Below, piece by piece: positions 1 to 8,581 of a stretch of 64,000 bases of DNA. The stretch comes from Nanohaloarchaea archaeon SW_7_43_1 (lineage in GTDB: Archaea > Nanohalarchaeota > Nanosalinia > Nanosalinales > Nanosalinaceae). The first letter of the stretch is position 1. Every line of letters starts with the position of its first letter. Under the pieces are notes generated by a model that was not told where the DNA came from, did not search any database, and saw only the letters and a list, made by a program, of their open reading frames with translations. The position numbers were made by a program, and so were the translations under genes. Where the stretch lies: the NCBI GenBank assembly GCA_003009795.1, contig PXPE01000001.1:124001-188000 (forward strand), in the 5' to 3' direction.

Positions 1-2355
1 GAGTTTTTCGACCGATACGTCGATCTCGGAGGGCTTAAAGTGGGTCATCGGGATGTCTGAGGCGTCGTATCTAACTGTTCCATCTTTGTTTACGTAAAGG
101 CCGTGTTTTTCTCTCAGTAGTCCTTTCTCTACAGGTTCGACGTGCTTGTGTTTGCCGCTCATACCTCTTACTGATTTCAGAAGCTCCGGCAGATTTCTCA
201 TCCCTAGGTTTTCCATCGCGTTGTCGATAAGTTTTCGTGTGTCTATTTCGGTGTACTTGTATCGCTCAATCCTCTGGTTGCCACATTTCTCACATTCATC
301 TACTTCTTCATCGTGCTCATTGTCGCATTCCTTGCAGAACCAGATCGGGTTTGCCGGGGCGTCACAGTCGATACAGTAGGAGAAGTATGTGTATTCGTTG
401 CATTTCGTGCACCGGTTGTGAAGTATTCTCTGTTTGACTTTTCCTTTCTCATCGTGTAATTTATTGTTGTAAGTTGCGGTAAGGTTTCTCATTCTGCCTC
501 CTTCCTTCTTTCCGCAAGGGAAAAGCAACTGTGGGTCTCCTTTGATCGTTCTTTTCTCTGCTTTCTCCGGTCTGCCCATTCTGGATCCGAGATAATGAGG
601 TGCCTGATCTCTTACCTCTATTCCTGAGACTTCCTGTATAAACTCCGGGATCTCGTTTTGGTTTTCGAGTTCAGGTTTTCTATCAGTATTCCCGAGAAGT
701 CTATTCAGGACTTTGAGATCTTCTTTCCTTACTTTGATTTCGGCATCCTCAGTTTTATGCTGTACTAGTATATCTTCCAGGGCTTTCTTGGTCTTCTCGC
801 CCGATAAGTCGTCTTCCTGTACAGAGCGGTATAATGCTTTGAATCTTTCAACCGAGGTTTCATCCCAATGATAAGTCCATTTCGGATGAAGCGGGATACC
901 AAGTTTCTCTGAGATCTTGAATGCTTCCTCAGGGCTTGGATCTCTCTCTGAAAAATCTTTACCAAGTTTTACTCCCTGCTTTTCCAGTTCTTGAGCCAGT
1001 TCTTTTTCCCACCATTCCTCAACATAGGCTGAGGGTAGAAGTTTTTTGCCGTTCTCCAAAAACTCTCCGTAGGTTACGAGCATGTCACCGAGGAAAAGTA
1101 TTTCATCGACTTTTCTCTCCAGATCCCGTGCCTGTTCCCGAGATTCAACCTTGATTACTTCTCCGTTCTTTAATCGAACAACCGGCGGGTGTATCGTATC
1201 ACAGGCAGTTCCGACGGTTGCTTTACCAGGATATTCGACCTTGAACTGTGTTCCTATTGCAGCGAACCTTTCTGTGATCTCCATTGTCGCTGGATGGAAG
1301 GAGACGGCTGCCAGACCGTTAGTTCTTGAGTGTCCGTATCGAAGTCGGAATCCTCCTTTTTCTCCAGGATGACCTAGAACCGGTCTCCCTGCCGTCAGGG
1401 AGCCCAGGTATTTATCGGAAGGTGTGTAACCTTTCTGCTCAGAACTGTCTGAATCCTCGTCTCCTGAGGAGTGAATTGATTTCTGGAGCTCAATGTATTT
1501 TTCAACCCAGCTCCAGTGCTCAAGCTCGAACTCGGATCCCCATTTTTCAATTCTCTTCTCAATTTTTGGCGCTTTCAACGGTAAACCGTCAAGATAGACA
1601 AGACACATTCCTCCTCTAATCCGGTTGGTGTCGATCCTCTCTAAGTCTTTGTGGTTAGAGACATCTAATTGTTCGGTCGGGGAACCTGTTACCTCGACAG
1701 GAACGTTTTCCGCAATCATTTCTGTCTCCTCTCTGGTGGGATTGTACTGCTTTGCAGTAACCCTGTTGTAGTAGTCCTCAACCTCGGCTGCATATCTCTT
1801 GACGACGGTTTCCGAGGGTTTAAACCGGTCGAGACCGACTCCTATCCTCACATAATCGGCGAGAAGGACACTCATAGCGGAGGCGGTTCCTCCTGCGGAT
1901 CGAATAGGTCCTGAGTAGTAAATAGCAAGGTATTCAGAGCCGTCATCGTTTTCCCTTATTCTGATATCTCCTATTCCTTCAAGCGGTGCAGTGGTTATAC
2001 CGCCTGTCATGTAGGAGACGCCGACTCTTATCCCTGCATCACAGGCTCTCTCAGTCTCTTCAAACTCATGGAATCTTCCTTCAGCTATTTCTCTGGCGAT
2101 GGAGAATGCCACTCTTTCATCGTTTTTTCCGTACTCATCTTCAAGCTCTCTGATTCGTTCTGCCACACCGGAGTCTTCCAGTTCCGCAAACTGGGCTGCG
2201 ATAACAAGGCTGGAAGCTTTTTCCGGTAGGTCTTCAGCTCTCGGAATATCTACTTTCTGCTCCGGATCTCTAGACTGGGATCGGGCCTCATTAGCAATCT
2301 TATACGCTTTATCTGTTCTCTCATCTATAGTTTCAAAATATTCTTCAGTATCCAT
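1..2355 (-). CDS. polC: DNA polymerase D large subunit DP2 (partial, C-terminus beyond window)
   Basis: This is the catalytic subunit of the archaeal replicative polymerase PolD. The frame stays open for 785 codons from the ATG at 2355 to the window edge; the family is usually 1100-1300 residues, so the catalytic aspartate region is expected outside the window. The N-terminal half has the DP2 signature stretches YYSGPIRSAGGTASA and KATVGTACDTIHPPVV. Two cysteine clusters at about residues 645-690 (CTKC, CIDC, CKEC, CEKC) are the DP2 zinc-binding segments. The ATG overlaps the stop of the small subunit gene by one base (TAATG), which implies translational coupling. No intein is visible in the part present. 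Confidence 0.95.
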   Translation of the reverse strand, partial: MDTEEYFETIDERTDKAYKIANEARSQSRDPEQKVDIPRAEDLPEKASSLVIAAQFAELEDSGVAERIRELEDEYGKNDERVAFSIAREIAEGRFHEFEETERACDAGIRVGVSYMTGGITTAPLEGIGDIRIRENDDGSEYLAIYYSGPIRSAGGTASAMSVLLADYVRIGVGLDRFKPSETVVKRYAAEVEDYYNRVTAKQYNPTREETEMIAENVPVEVTGSPTEQLDVSNHKDLERIDTNRIRGGMCLVYLDGLPLKAPKIEKRIEKWGSEFELEHWSWVEKYIELQKSIHSSGDEDSDSSEQKGYTPSDKYLGSLTAGRPVLGHPGEKGGFRLRYGHSRTNGLAAVSFHPATMEITERFAAIGTQFKVEYPGKATVGTACDTIHPPVVRLKNGEVIKVESREQARDLERKVDEILFLGDMLVTYGEFLENGKKLLPSAYVEEWWEKELAQELEKQGVKLGKDFSERDPSPEEAFKISEKLGIPLHPKWTYHWDETSVERFKALYRSVQEDDLSGEKTKKALEDILVQHKTEDAEIKVRKEDLKVLNRLLGNTDRKPELENQNEIPEFIQEVSGIEVRDQAPHYLGSRMGRPEKAEKRTIKGDPQLLFPCGKKEGGRMRNLTATYNNKLHDEKGKVKQRILHNRCTKCNEYTYFSYCIDCDAPANPIWFCKECDNEHDEEVDECEKCGNQRIERYKYTEIDTRKLIDNAMENLGMRNLPELLKSVRGMSGKHKHVEPVEKGLLREKHGLYVNKDGTVRYDASDIPMTHFKPSEIDVSVEKL

Positions 2356-3977
2356 TAGAAAAACCTTTTGACCCTGGTGTTTCGAGTTTTGTAGTTGACC
2401 ATTGTGACTTTGCCTGGATCCGGCTCATGTCCCATCCTTTCCTGGAAATCGGTCTGCTCTTGGAAGCTTGAGGAGTTGATGACGTTGACTCCTTTGTAAC
2501 TTTCGTTGCTGTGAGAGTGGAAGTGACCTGATACAAAGACATCCGGTTCCTCAGTAATGGCTAGATGGTCTTCTCCCTCAGGTGAAAGTTGGTTGGAGCC
2601 ATAAGATGGAGCGAGATGCCTTCTTTTAAGCAGATCTATCATTACATGATATGGCTCTTGGTAGGCCTTTTCCCTCAGAGCCTGGATTCTATCCACATGA
2701 TCGTCAAAGCTATAGCCATGATAGATAAGGTTCTTTATACCCTTGCTTCTTATCGCATGTAGTCTCACCGTCTGAGGGTTCTGAACAAAATGTACATTGT
2801 TATAATCATAGATCTCAGGCATTGCTTTTTCCGGTAGTCTTGGCTGTGGCTCCGCAAGTCTTGTAATGTCGTGGTTTCCAGGACCTACTATCAGCTGGAT
2901 ATGTTCCGGGACTTTTTCTACCCAGTCCTCGAACAGTTGATACTGTTTGTAAATATCCGTTACCTCCAATTCTTCCTTCTGACCAGGGTAAGAGCCGACA
3001 CCCTCAACTATATCGCCGCCTATAACAACATAACCGACTTTTTCGGCATTCTCTGATTTCAGCCAGTCCGCGAACTCCATGAACTTGTCATGTCTCGTGT
3101 CTTTTGATCCAAGATGGAGATCTGAAATATAGGCGGCCTCGACATCCTCTGAAGTGGTTTCAACACCATCCGGTATCGGCAAATCAGGTCTTACAACGCT
3201 GTTCGCATAGATAATGTCTCCTCCCATGCTCCCGATTACGCCGATAGCTTCGTCAGGAACTATTCTTTTTCCATCTCTCTCATCTATTAATGCTTTGAAC
3301 GTCCCTGTTTTATCTTCTAGCTCTACTATCCATCTACCTGAGTTAGTTGAGTATTTTTCTTTTACGAAGCCGATTGCAGTGGCCTCTTCACCTTCGTTTC
3401 TTCTTTCAAGTCGATTAAGTGTTGTTGCTGCTTGCAGCTCTTTTCTCCTCATTAACAGCTTCTTCATCTTGTCGTAACGATCATTATAGTACTGCAGGAA
3501 CTCTGGAACATCCTTTTCATCCTTAGAGATTTCTTTCTCATCCATTATCTCAACTTTTGTATCCATTTCGTTCCTATCTCTCTCATCTAGTATCTCAATA
3601 TTCTGATTAGCTTTAGAACTGTTCACGTCATCAGTAGAAATCCTTTTTGGCTCACTATTTTCGGATGTGTTTTCTTCTTGTTTTCGGGAGTTTCCCATTT
3701 CTCCAGTTGAAGCATCTTTTTTTTTCCGAACAGTTTTCTGGCCTGAGTGTCCGTTAGGTGAGGATCCGTTCGACTTTGGGCTGCCGCTGTTGAGAGCCGA
3801 GCTGTTGGATTCCTCCCGTTTCTCCCTAAGGTCCTCTAGCATGTTCTCAGAAATATACATAGGTGTGATATCAAGATCTCTGATTGCCTCAATATCTTTA
3901 TCGGTGATATCTTCAGCGGCTTCTTTGCCTACTATGCATCCTTCTTTCGTCAGTTTCTTTACAGCGTGCTTGTTCAT
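2355..3977 (-). CDS. polB: DNA polymerase D small subunit DP1 (Mre11-like 3'-5' exonuclease)
   Basis: This is the proofreading subunit of PolD. The 540 residues contain a short N-terminal domain, a polar low-complexity linker (about 55-150), an OB-fold region (about 195-265) and a calcineurin-like phosphodiesterase domain. The metal-ligand motifs are intact: SDLHLGS near 285, GGDIVEG near 320, GPGNHD near 365 and SGHFHSH near 483. It sits between orc1/cdc6 and the large subunit, all read leftward, giving an initiator-polymerase operon next to the origin. The serine- and lysine-rich linker is typical of a flexible tether between the DP2-interacting and nuclease parts. Confidence 0.96.
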   Translation of the reverse strand: MNKHAVKKLTKEGCIVGKEAAEDITDKDIEAIRDLDITPMYISENMLEDLREKREESNSSALNSGSPKSNGSSPNGHSGQKTVRKKKDASTGEMGNSRKQEENTSENSEPKRISTDDVNSSKANQNIEILDERDRNEMDTKVEIMDEKEISKDEKDVPEFLQYYNDRYDKMKKLLMRRKELQAATTLNRLERRNEGEEATAIGFVKEKYSTNSGRWIVELEDKTGTFKALIDERDGKRIVPDEAIGVIGSMGGDIIYANSVVRPDLPIPDGVETTSEDVEAAYISDLHLGSKDTRHDKFMEFADWLKSENAEKVGYVVIGGDIVEGVGSYPGQKEELEVTDIYKQYQLFEDWVEKVPEHIQLIVGPGNHDITRLAEPQPRLPEKAMPEIYDYNNVHFVQNPQTVRLHAIRSKGIKNLIYHGYSFDDHVDRIQALREKAYQEPYHVMIDLLKRRHLAPSYGSNQLSPEGEDHLAITEEPDVFVSGHFHSHSNESYKGVNVINSSSFQEQTDFQERMGHEPDPGKVTMVNYKTRNTRVKRFF

Positions 3978-4004
3978 TCAACCCTCCCCCTTTTTCCCTT
4001 TTGT

Positions 4005-5210
4005 CTATATGTAGAATTTCTCTTCAACCAGTTCCCGAATCTGGCTTTTAATGTTGCTAGACAGGTCAACACTTATCTGCCTGGTCCGGCCATGCCTCCC
4101 CTTAGACATAACATTTGCATTGATAATACCAAGCATATCAAGCTCTGAGATTAATCCTGAGACCCTTCTCTGCGTTAGTTCTGAAACCTCTACGTTTTGG
4201 CAAAGTTCTTTGTATTCAGAGTAGACATCTCCTGTAGCGATCTCGTTTTCCTCCTCTGTCGCATTGAGGATAGTGTAAAGTACCAGTTTCGAATGTTTTG
4301 GCTGAGATCTTACTGTCTCAACAACCCTGTCTCTTTCAATCTTACTCTGTGCTCTATCAACATGTTGTTTTACGATCTGTTCGGATTCACTTCTTTCAGC
4401 TAGCTCTCCTGCTACTCTTATTAGATCGAGAGCTCTTCTGGCATCGCCGTGTTCTTGGGCGGCTAGAGCAGAACATTTTGAGATAACTCCATCCTTAAGA
4501 ACATCCTCTCTAAACCCTCTATCAGCCCTATCCTTCAGTATCTCTCTCAGCTCAATTGCGTTGTACGGAGGGAATATAATTTCTTCCTCCGATAGACTGG
4601 ATTTGACTCTGGAGTCCATGTATTCTGTGAAGTTGAGGTCGTTCGAAATTCCTACAATAGAAACCTTGGTTTCCTTTAGATCATCGTTTATTCTTGTAAG
4701 GTTATAGAGAAACTCATCTCCTACCTTTTTTACTAGAGCATCAATTTCGTCTAAAGCTATTATAACAACTCCTTTTTGCTCCTGTAGAGCTTCGAAGAAT
4801 CTGTTGTAGACTTCATCAGTTGGAAGGCCTGTACTTGGGACATCATCTCCTAGCTGTCCGGCCAGTTTAGCTAGCAGTCTGTACTCCGTATCCGCAACTT
4901 TCTTCATCTTACAGTTAATATAAACAATTTCTAAGTCTTTACTCTCGTTTTTAGCTACTGTGTGCAACTCGTTTGTAACATGCTTTGTAATAAGCGATTT
5001 TCCAGTTCCCACAGATCCATAGATAAAGACGTTGCTTGGATCATTTCCTCTAAGAGCTGGGGCAAGTATCGAGGCTAGGTCATCTATCTGTTCATCTCTG
5101 TGTAATATGTTATCAGGAACCCAGTTAGTTGTGAGGGCATCTTTATTTTTGAAGAATGTATCTTGGTCGATATAGTTTGAGAACATCGACTGCAAGTTAC
5201 TTTGGCTCAT
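4005..5210 (-). CDS. cdc6: Orc1/Cdc6 replication initiator
   Basis: This AAA+ origin-binding initiator and probable MCM loader is 401 residues, the normal size. Walker A is GSVGTGKS (65-72) and Walker B is IIALDEID (about 150-157). The C-terminal 100 residues fit the winged-helix DNA-binding domain. It is the first gene of the leftward orc1-DP1-DP2 group, and its start at 5210 borders the ORB-containing intergenic region. Archaeal initiators commonly bind the origin next to their own gene, so this protein is the expected ligand of the five ORB-like elements. It is the only Orc1/Cdc6 in the window. Confidence 0.96.
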   Translation of the reverse strand: MSQSNLQSMFSNYIDQDTFFKNKDALTTNWVPDNILHRDEQIDDLASILAPALRGNDPSNVFIYGSVGTGKSLITKHVTNELHTVAKNESKDLEIVYINCKMKKVADTEYRLLAKLAGQLGDDVPSTGLPTDEVYNRFFEALQEQKGVVIIALDEIDALVKKVGDEFLYNLTRINDDLKETKVSIVGISNDLNFTEYMDSRVKSSLSEEEIIFPPYNAIELREILKDRADRGFREDVLKDGVISKCSALAAQEHGDARRALDLIRVAGELAERSESEQIVKQHVDRAQSKIERDRVVETVRSQPKHSKLVLYTILNATEEENEIATGDVYSEYKELCQNVEVSELTQRRVSGLISELDMLGIINANVMSKGRHGRTRQISVDLSSNIKSQIRELVEEKFYI

Positions 5211-5251
5211 TCCCTACCCTCCATTTTGTACCGTGATCCCATCTGTGTTAT

Positions 5252-5270
5252 TTCCATTTGAAACTAAGGT
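5252..5270 (+). promoter_or_regulatory. ORB-like Orc1-binding element 1
   Basis: TTCCATTTGAAACTAAGGT matches the archaeal mini-ORB pattern (TTCCAnTnGAAACnAAGG) but lacks the terminal G-run. It is nearest the cdc6 start and may also mediate autoregulation of that gene. Confidence 0.7.
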
Positions 5271-5281
5271 TTATATTAGTA

Positions 5282-5300
5282 CTCCAGTTGAAGCCAAGGT
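5282..5300 (+). promoter_or_regulatory. ORB-like Orc1-binding element 2
   Basis: CTCCAGTTGAAGCCAAGGT has the same layout as element 1 and the same orientation. The two begin 30 bases apart, about three helical turns, so initiators would sit on the same face of the DNA. Confidence 0.7.
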
Positions 5301-5324
5301 TTTGAGAAAACGACTTAACCCCCA

Positions 5325-5345
5325 CCCCCTGTTTTCATGTGGAAC
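5325..5345 (-). promoter_or_regulatory. ORB-like Orc1-binding element 3 (inverted)
   Basis: On the minus strand this reads GTTCCACATGAAAACAGGGG, with one more G. It has the full G-run and points the opposite way to elements 1, 2 and 4. An AT-rich segment lies between it and element 4. Confidence 0.75.
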
Positions 5346-5368
5346 TCTTCTAACCACACATCTACTGA

Positions 5369-5383
5369 TATAACAGTGTTATA
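5369..5383. repeat. Origin-linked palindrome, variant copy (TATAACAGTGTTATA)
   Basis: This differs from the main TATAACGGCGTTATA palindrome at two mirrored positions (G to A and C to T), so perfect dyad symmetry around a central G is retained. It lies in the AT-rich part of the origin between ORB elements 3 and 4. Confidence 0.6.
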
Positions 5384-5416
5384 TTATATTATGCTGTTAT
5401 AACGAATAACTTAATC

Positions 5417-5504
5417 CCTAGAAAATAATTCTCCAGTCGAAATTAAGGGGTCGGTGCCTAGAAACCCAATTTTGGTCCCAGACTTGAATATGAGAAGCCT
5501 AGAA
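5417..5504 (+). repeat. Three phased CCTAGAA repeats inside the origin
   Basis: CCTAGAA(A) occurs at 5417, 5457 and 5498, spaced 40 and 41 bases (about four helical turns). The copies flank and follow ORB element 4. The phasing suggests a bound protein, but the word is short and the function unknown. Confidence 0.5.
5431..5450 (+). promoter_or_regulatory. ORB-like Orc1-binding element 4
   Basis: CTCCAGTCGAAATTAAGGGG is a full-length element with the G-run. With inverted element 5 it brackets the more AT-rich right half of the origin. Confidence 0.78.
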
Positions 5505-5671
5505 CCGATTTAGTATTTTAGCTCATAAGAACGTTGTCAGATTGTTTTAGACATTATCAAATTCTAAGAAGTATCAATAAGTTATATAATGTATTTTTGT
5601 ACTTTTTTACATTTGCCTAAGCTCTCAAAACCTGTTTTAGGGTTTGAAAAATGTTTAGAACACCATTTACA

Positions 5672-5692
5672 CCCCCTGATTTCAAGTGGAAC
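5672..5692 (-). promoter_or_regulatory. ORB-like Orc1-binding element 5 (inverted)
   Basis: On the minus strand this reads GTTCCACTTGAAATCAGGGG, with one more G. It is nearly identical to element 3 and closes the origin on the right, about 220 bases from element 4. Confidence 0.78.
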
Positions 5693-5747
5693 CAGACTTT
5701 TCTGAGATATCGGAGAAATATACTACTAGAGATTTTCCTGGATTTTT

Positions 5748-5762
5748 TATAACGGCGTTATA
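5748..5762. repeat. Origin-linked palindrome copy 1 (perfect, intergenic)
   Basis: TATAACGGCGTTATA is a 7+1+7 palindrome. It lies in the non-coding origin region, to the right of ORB element 5. The same 15-mer recurs at 7845, 9252 and 11634. Confidence 0.8.
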
Positions 5763-5932
5763 CTATTCTTACTTATCCTTCCAATTTTCCAGACTTGATA
5801 TTATCTTAGACCGTAAATATTTATCTTTAAATTACGGTTCACCAAACAAGTATGACTTAACTTGGATTAGTTTGAATCCTTACTATAGCTCCCAAAAGTA
5901 ATAAGTAGATATTGCCTCAATATTATCTTATT

Positions 5933-6178
5933 ATGACAATGAGTGTAGATCTGCCTGATGGTTTGGAGAACGAAATTGACTCAGAGGTATCTAATGGAAG
6001 GTATAAGTCCAAGTCAGAATTAGTCAGGGATGCTGTCAGAAGGCTTTTAGAGGAGAGAAATAAGCTAGAGTACAGAAAGCTCTCTGTCAAAGCCCAAGAA
6101 AGGATAGATCTGGCGAGGGAGACAGGAGAAGAGTACAATCCTGAAGAAATTAGAAAAGAATTAGGGATTGAGAGTTAG
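5933..6178 (+). CDS. Ribbon-helix-helix antitoxin (ParD/CopG-like)
   Basis: This 81-residue protein begins MTMSVDLPDGLENEID, a typical RHH beta-strand and first helix, followed by SKSELVRDAVRRLLEE, the second helix. The charged C-terminal tail would wrap the toxin. The ATG at 5933 is preferred over the upstream TTG at 5912, which adds non-RHH residues. It is followed without spacing by a RelE-like gene, so it is inferred to be the antitoxin and autorepressor of a type II module at the edge of the origin. Confidence 0.85.
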   Translation: MTMSVDLPDGLENEIDSEVSNGRYKSKSELVRDAVRRLLEERNKLEYRKLSVKAQERIDLARETGEEYNPEEIRKELGIES

Positions 6179-6463
6179 ATGAATTATAGTTTCAAAGAAA
6201 CAGCCAAGAATTCACTTGAAGAACTAGATGTTGATGAGGTAAAGGAAATTCTGCGTTTAATTGAAGAAATGATAGAGGAAGGATTCAGTCATCCTAAGGT
6301 AAAGATGATTAAGGAACGGAATGGAGACTGGGTATACAGATTAAAGGTAGATAGGGAGAACACTAACCACAGAGTTTTTCTTGACTATGTTGAAGGAGAT
6401 ATCAAGATACTGGATATCATGCATAGAGATGTTGCTTACGAAGGCAAGTACGGAAATGGATGA
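6179..6463 (+). CDS. RelE/ParE-family toxin
   Basis: This 94-residue protein fits the small RelE/ParE fold: a helical N-terminus followed by the strands WVYRLKVDREN, HRVFLDYV and IKILDIMHRDVAY, the usual RelE core. The ATG directly follows the antitoxin stop (TAGATG), so the genes are co-translated. RelE proteins cleave mRNA at the ribosome and ParE proteins poison gyrase; the sequence alone does not decide between them. Placement next to the origin could stabilise this chromosomal region. Confidence 0.8.
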   Translation: MNYSFKETAKNSLEELDVDEVKEILRLIEEMIEEGFSHPKVKMIKERNGDWVYRLKVDRENTNHRVFLDYVEGDIKILDIMHRDVAYEGKYGNG

Positions 6464-6484
6464 GAATGTTCCCAGTTTCTCCAA

Positions 6485-6497
6485 TTATTTAAGATAA
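6485..6497 (+). promoter_or_regulatory. TATA-like promoter of the small membrane gene
   Basis: TTATTTAAGATAA lies about 20-25 bases before the ATG at 6511, the archaeal TATA spacing for a leaderless transcript. Confidence 0.45.
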
Positions 6498-6510
6498 AAA
6501 ACCTGATTTC

Positions 6511-6672
6511 ATGGCTATGTCAAACCACGACGGAACAGATTATCAATCACCGTCTTCAAAAAGCGCTAGAATCTGCGCTAATATTGTTGCATCAGTACTA
6601 CTTACTGTATTAGCTATGGTGAGAGCAGTCTTCAAAGCAGTGTTTGGCATACTTTCGGCTATGGCTGGTTGA
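6511..6672 (+). CDS. Small membrane protein, 53 residues
   Basis: I do not recognise this short open frame. It begins MAMSNHDGTDYQSPSSKSAR and continues with about 33 residues dominated by A, V, L, I and F, which could form one membrane helix. It ends in MAG and overlaps the convergent gene by 14 bases. A TATA-like box about 20-25 bases upstream supports it as real. Its position after the toxin gene could also make it a membrane-active toxin, but nothing in the sequence proves this. Confidence 0.45.
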   Translation: MAMSNHDGTDYQSPSSKSARICANIVASVLLTVLAMVRAVFKAVFGILSAMAG

Positions 6673-8581
6673 GTTCTTTTTCCAAAAATCTTTCCAGTTT
6701 TTCTGTCTCTTTGTCCAGTAATTGTAGTTTGTTTTCTAAATTTGATTCCTTCAGATTACCAGATTTCCTGGTTAGACCATTTTCCGTTCTGCGGATGAAA
6801 GTTCCTTCAGACATCTCTAACTTTTCAGTAATAGATCCAGGTCTCTGTCTTTTTGATACCTTGAAATTGCTTGTCTCAAGAACAGAGTCACTGCTCTCGA
6901 CATTTCTCTTCATTTTAACTCTTCCATTTTCTGTGTTCCATTTGATACTGGTTTCCCTCTGCTCCATACTGATCTCGATATCGGAAGTAGGGGATGAAAG
7001 TGTTCTGAAAAAGTTCCCGATAAAGACTGATCTTGTGGAGTTCATCGAGTTCCTGACTTTGATATTATGTTCTTCTCCATCAAGCTTCACTGTATGGTTT
7101 CCTGTTTCAGTTCCCAAGACTCTCCAGTTCAGAGTTTTTTCTTCCCCGGCCGGAACTGATAATGATCTAGTCTGATTTTCTAGCATCCCTAGTTCTGTTC
7201 CTTTCTCTGTCCTCAGTTTGAATGTTTTATTGATCGTGAATTTGTTTGGATTCTCGATTACCGCAGTGACTTCTCTAGTACTTCCCTTTCTAAGTTCCGG
7301 ACTGAAAAAGTTTATCTTCAGAGGTTTCCCGATCCTGATAGTATCACGAGTCTGGGCCAGAATATTATCTTCAATTAGGATCAATTCGACATCTTTTTCT
7401 CCATACGAAAGGTTCTTGATCTCAACTTTGCTGCTTCCTTCTTCTAGATTGACATCTTTTGATCCGGTTCTGTTATTGATTCTGTAAATAATATCTCCAT
7501 AGAGACTTTTCTGGGAGAATATTTTCGCTTCCAGAGTTCTATTGTTTGAATCGGGTTTGATGTTGACTGGTGTCCGGTACTTTATCTCGGCGTTTGCTGA
7601 TTCAATTACTTCTGTCAAGTTGTCATTTGTTTTGAATCCTGAGACCACATAGTTGAGCTGGTTATTTTCTATCGATAGATCTGCTTTCTGTATCTCGATG
7701 TTTTTCTTGTTAGTATTGAAGGTCTTACCTCCAGAGGTAATCGGGCGGTAGGTTTCAGTACTGATGTTTTCATAGTCTTGGGTTGTCAGGTTGATGTTTC
7801 TGTCAAGAATACTGGATCCTTTTGGTAGTCTCTGACTGAACGAATATAACGGCGTTATACTAACTCCTGGTTCAAGAAGATAGTTTGAAGCATTCGACTC
7901 AACTGTCTTCCGATCACCGTGTTCTACTATCTTCTGCGGTGTCTCAAATGATATTTCTAATTTGCAAATGTTTTCCTTACAGCCTCTCTTTGTTTCAAAG
8001 TTTTTGTTTTGGATCGGATCCTTCTTCATTTCTGGATTGCCATAAAGTCTTAGTGAGCTCTCCATTTTCTCTCTGATACCGGTTTTATGGATAGTGGTTG
8101 GGGAGTAGATCAGATTGGTTGTCTTCAACTGGTTGATTGATGCTTTGAGAGAGTTACCTAATGTCTTTCTGTGAAGGAAGAAGTTATAGCCAGTTAAGGA
8201 AGAGTAAGCAGGATAGTTTATACTTGAGTAACCGAGATAGCTGGAGGCGCCTTTTTCCAGGAATTTTTCTTTCATTTCCCCTTTTGATGCTAAGTTAGAG
8301 TTATCCCAGACAATCGTTTTTTGCATTTCTGGAATCTGTTCAGGTTCAAACGTTTTCTCACCACTGTATCTTCCTGAAGATTTACTTTCCTCCGGTAGAA
8401 CCCAATTATTCCCATCACCTATACCCTGGTAGTAAAGGATATCAGCCTCTTCCATGTTGTTTTGGAGAGATGTCTGGTTAAGGTTCGGATGCCTGTCCGG
8501 CCAGACAAAAGCATAAAGCAGTTTCATAACCGATTTTTGTACGTTTCCTTCACTCAGTGTATCGATACCAAGCTCTTCCAT
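6659..8581 (-). CDS. C25-peptidase-like surface protein, C-terminal part (probably split from next gene)
   Basis: This frame carries the second half of a gingipain-like (C25) domain. ADILYYQGIGDGNNW matches the region where active members have YHGHG, and EKFLEKGASSYLGYS matches the alanine/glycine-rich strand after the catalytic cysteine. SSLRLYGNPEMKKDP matches the usual GDP end motif. The catalytic His and Cys appear absent (YYQGIG, WDNSN). The rest resembles beta-rich extracellular repeats, with no membrane anchor. It overlaps the upstream gene by 32 bases in another frame, and the domain's first half lies there, so the pair may be one gene with a frameshift. ATG at 8581 was chosen over TTG at 8590. 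Confidence 0.6.
   Translation of the reverse strand: MEELGIDTLSEGNVQKSVMKLLYAFVWPDRHPNLNQTSLQNNMEEADILYYQGIGDGNNWVLPEESKSSGRYSGEKTFEPEQIPEMQKTIVWDNSNLASKGEMKEKFLEKGASSYLGYSSINYPAYSSLTGYNFFLHRKTLGNSLKASINQLKTTNLIYSPTTIHKTGIREKMESSLRLYGNPEMKKDPIQNKNFETKRGCKENICKLEISFETPQKIVEHGDRKTVESNASNYLLEPGVSITPLYSFSQRLPKGSSILDRNINLTTQDYENISTETYRPITSGGKTFNTNKKNIEIQKADLSIENNQLNYVVSGFKTNDNLTEVIESANAEIKYRTPVNIKPDSNNRTLEAKIFSQKSLYGDIIYRINNRTGSKDVNLEEGSSKVEIKNLSYGEKDVELILIEDNILAQTRDTIRIGKPLKINFFSPELRKGSTREVTAVIENPNKFTINKTFKLRTEKGTELGMLENQTRSLSVPAGEEKTLNWRVLGTETGNHTVKLDGEEHNIKVRNSMNSTRSVFIGNFFRTLSSPTSDIEISMEQRETSIKWNTENGRVKMKRNVESSDSVLETSNFKVSKRQRPGSITEKLEMSEGTFIRRTENGLTRKSGNLKESNLENKLQLLDKETEKLERFLEKELNQP
7845..7859. 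repeat. Origin-linked palindrome copy 2 (perfect, in CDS)
   Basis: TATAACGGCGTTATA lies inside the C25-like C-terminal gene. Read in that gene's frame it encodes I-T-P-L-Y, a different reading phase from copies 3 and 4, so conservation is at the DNA level. Confidence 0.8.

Larger units (their letters stand above)
5211..5932. other. Putative replication origin (oriC), non-coding and AT-rich
   Basis: About 720 bases without a convincing gene lie between cdc6 and a toxin-antitoxin pair. The stretch holds five ORB-like elements in two orientations, two AT-rich segments suited to unwinding (about 5370-5430 and 5560-5640), three CCTAGAA repeats 40-41 bases apart, and two copies of the TATAAC-x-GTTATA palindrome. 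Location beside cdc6 and the polD genes plus paired inverted ORBs follows the known archaeal origin plan. Origin activity itself is inferred. Confidence 0.88.

Noticed and set aside
6669-7175. 168-codon plus-strand ORF
   Set aside because: Its serine- and leucine-rich translation is the antisense image of the C25-like C-terminal gene.
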